Shown here piece after piece: positions 13,282 to 14,273 of a stretch of 14,273 bases of DNA (position 1 is its first letter; each line of letters begins with the position of its first letter). This stretch comes from Acidobacteriota bacterium (lineage in GTDB: Bacteria; Acidobacteriota; Polarisedimenticolia; J045). A program made the translations under genes and the position numbers. Below the pieces are notes generated by a model. That model was given only the letters and a program-made list of their open reading frames with translations, had not been told where the DNA came from and did not search any database. The stretch covers positions 3,660,208 to 3,674,480 of the forward strand of contig CP070706.1 of NCBI GenBank assembly GCA_020350085.1, written 5' to 3'.

Positions 13282-14273
13282 CGATTCCCGCCGCTCGTCA
13301 AGCAGCTCGTTCGGTTCACGAGCAGTACGCTCGACGCCGGGACGCACGCCGCGCCGAGATGCGTCGCTTCGAGCGGCGCGAGGCACTGATCGCCAACGCG
13401 CGGCTGGCGGTTTTCTGCATCGCCGTCGTGGTCGCCGTGGTGATCTTCCGAGCAGCGCGGGGCTCCGCTTTGCTCTCGCTGTGGTGGCTGGCCGCGCCGG
13501 CCGTGGCGTTCGTCGTGCTGCTCGTCGTTCACGATCGGGTCATTCGCCGGCGCCGGCGGGCCGAGCGCGCGGTGGCGTTCTACGAGCGCGGCCTGGCACG
13601 GCTCGAGGATCGATGGGCGGGCGAAGGCGATGCCGGCGAGCGTTTCGCCGAAGAGGATCACCCCTACGCAGCGGATCTCGACCTGTTCGGCAGCGGATCG
13701 TTGTTCGAGCTGCTGTGCACGGCGCGCACGGGAGTCGGGGCACGCCAGCTCGCCCGCTGGCTACTGCAGCCTGCTGCCGTCGCCGCGATCCGCGAACGCC
13801 AGCAAGCAATCGACGAGCTGCGCGATCGAATCGATCTTCGCGAGCAGCTGGCCGTGCTCGGCGAGCGGGTCGGCTCGGCCGTCGATCCCGACGCCCTCGT
13901 CGATTGGGCCGCCGCGCCGCCGCTGGCTCTGCCGCGCGGGGTCCCCGCCTGCGCGGGAGCGTTGTCTTTTCTCACTGTCGTCGCGCTGGTTTCGTGGCTG
14001 GGCGGCTGGAGCGGCTGGTGGTGGCTGCTGGCCGCGCTCGCGGTCCAGGGCGGCTTTACCGGAGCTTTTCGCCGCCGCGTGCGCCGCGTGATCGCTGCCG
14101 TCGAGCAGCCGGCGCACGCTCTTCCGCTGCTGGCCGTGGTGCTCGAGCGCATGGAGCGAGAGCCGTTCACGAGCCCGGAGCTCCGCCGGCTGCAAAGGGA
14201 ACTGCTCGCCCATGGGCGCCGCGCCTCGCACCGCATCGCGCAGCTCTCACGGCACGTGGCAGCTCTCGATGCG
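13278..14273 (+). CDS. membrane-anchored MutS-like ATPase, N-terminal part (truncated by window end)
   Basis: The open frame starts at a GTG overlapping the GT9 stop (GTGA) and runs without a stop for 332 codons to the end of the window. The N-terminus is a very basic helix (about 9-40, rich in Arg), followed by two hydrophobic segments (about 42-58 and 68-86). Then comes the MutS core/lever-like segment HPYAADLDLFGSGSLFELLC (128-147), TARTGVGARQLARWLLQP (148-165) and IRERQQAIDELRDRIDLREQ (171-190), which match MutS domain III (compare 'T..G.R.L..WL..P' and 'I..RQ.AV..L'). Another hydrophobic pair (about 228-258) and an Arg-rich stretch follow. The Walker ATPase domain would lie beyond the window. 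Such TM-containing MutS paralogues lack the mismatch-recognition domain, so a role in mismatch repair should not be assumed. Confidence 0.82.
   Translation, partial: MTIPAARQAARSVHEQYARRRDARRAEMRRFERREALIANARLAVFCIAVVVAVVIFRAARGSALLSLWWLAAPAVAFVVLLVVHDRVIRRRRRAERAVAFYERGLARLEDRWAGEGDAGERFAEEDHPYAADLDLFGSGSLFELLCTARTGVGARQLARWLLQPAAVAAIRERQQAIDELRDRIDLREQLAVLGERVGSAVDPDALVDWAAAPPLALPRGVPACAGALSFLTVVALVSWLGGWSGWWWLLAALAVQGGFTGAFRRRVRRVIAAVEQPAHALPLLAVVLERMEREPFTSPELRRLQRELLAHGRRASHRIAQLSRHVAALDA

Noticed and set aside
12106..13386. 426-codon open frame on the minus strand antisense to the GT9 gene
   Set aside because: The GT9 protein on the plus strand has clear motifs, a ribosome binding site and coupling to the next gene; the antisense product is low-complexity Arg/Glu/Ala-rich sequence.
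1..14273. CRISPR array, tRNA, rRNA, insertion sequence or rho-independent terminator
   Set aside because: No repeat-spacer periodicity, cloverleaf, transposase or GC-stem with a T-run was noticed by eye. A weak or unusual element could still have been missed without computation.

Overview
The window is GC-rich DNA from a Gram-negative bacterium, densely packed with genes that mostly overlap by 4 bases or sit a few bases apart. A proteobacterial-type (class GN) sortase next to its single VIT/VWA target, a nucleotide-sugar operon, a heptosyltransferase-like GT9 and a membrane-anchored MutS-like ATPase together suggest a proteobacterium in the wide sense or a delta/Myxococcota-like lineage. This placement is an inference and is not firm. 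No rRNA, tRNA, CRISPR array or insertion sequence was recognised.

Layout. (1) Positions 1-1930, plus strand: the 3' part of a VIT/VWA sortase substrate, then its sortase, joined by an ATGA overlap. The sortase frame runs about 230 bases into the convergent gene that follows. (2) Positions 8929 down to 1698, minus strand: an eight-gene, nearly gapless operon. In transcription order it encodes glucose-1-phosphate cytidylyltransferase (RfbF), CDP-glucose 4,6-dehydratase (RfbG), a TylC3-type sugar C-methyltransferase, an RmlC-like cupin, a PglD/NeuD-like acyltransferase, a CmcI-like O-methyltransferase, a perosamine-synthase-like PLP aminotransferase and a GT2 glycosyltransferase. Read as a pathway it would make a CDP-activated, C-methylated, 4-amino (N-acylated), O-methylated 6-deoxyhexose and transfer it to a surface glycan. 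No C4 ketoreductase is present; the aminotransferase would take its place. (3) Positions 9148-11577, plus strand, divergent from the operon: an SLC12-type (cation-chloride cotransporter) permease. Its membrane domain and its cytosolic C-terminal domain are in one reading frame but separated by a single in-frame TAG at 10663-10665. Every other stop codon in the window is TGA, so this amber codon stands out. (4) Positions 11553-12102, minus strand: remnants of a SAM methyltransferase with its middle missing and the two ends in different frames. (5) Positions 12151-14273, plus strand: a GT9 glycosyltransferase with a TTG start, overlapping by GTGA the 5' part of a MutS-like ATPase gene that runs off the window.

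The strongest leads are the amber-interrupted transporter, the unusual gene combination in the CDP-sugar operon, and the sortase/target pair with a degenerate sorting motif. All family assignments come from reading the translated sequences by eye; no database search was run.
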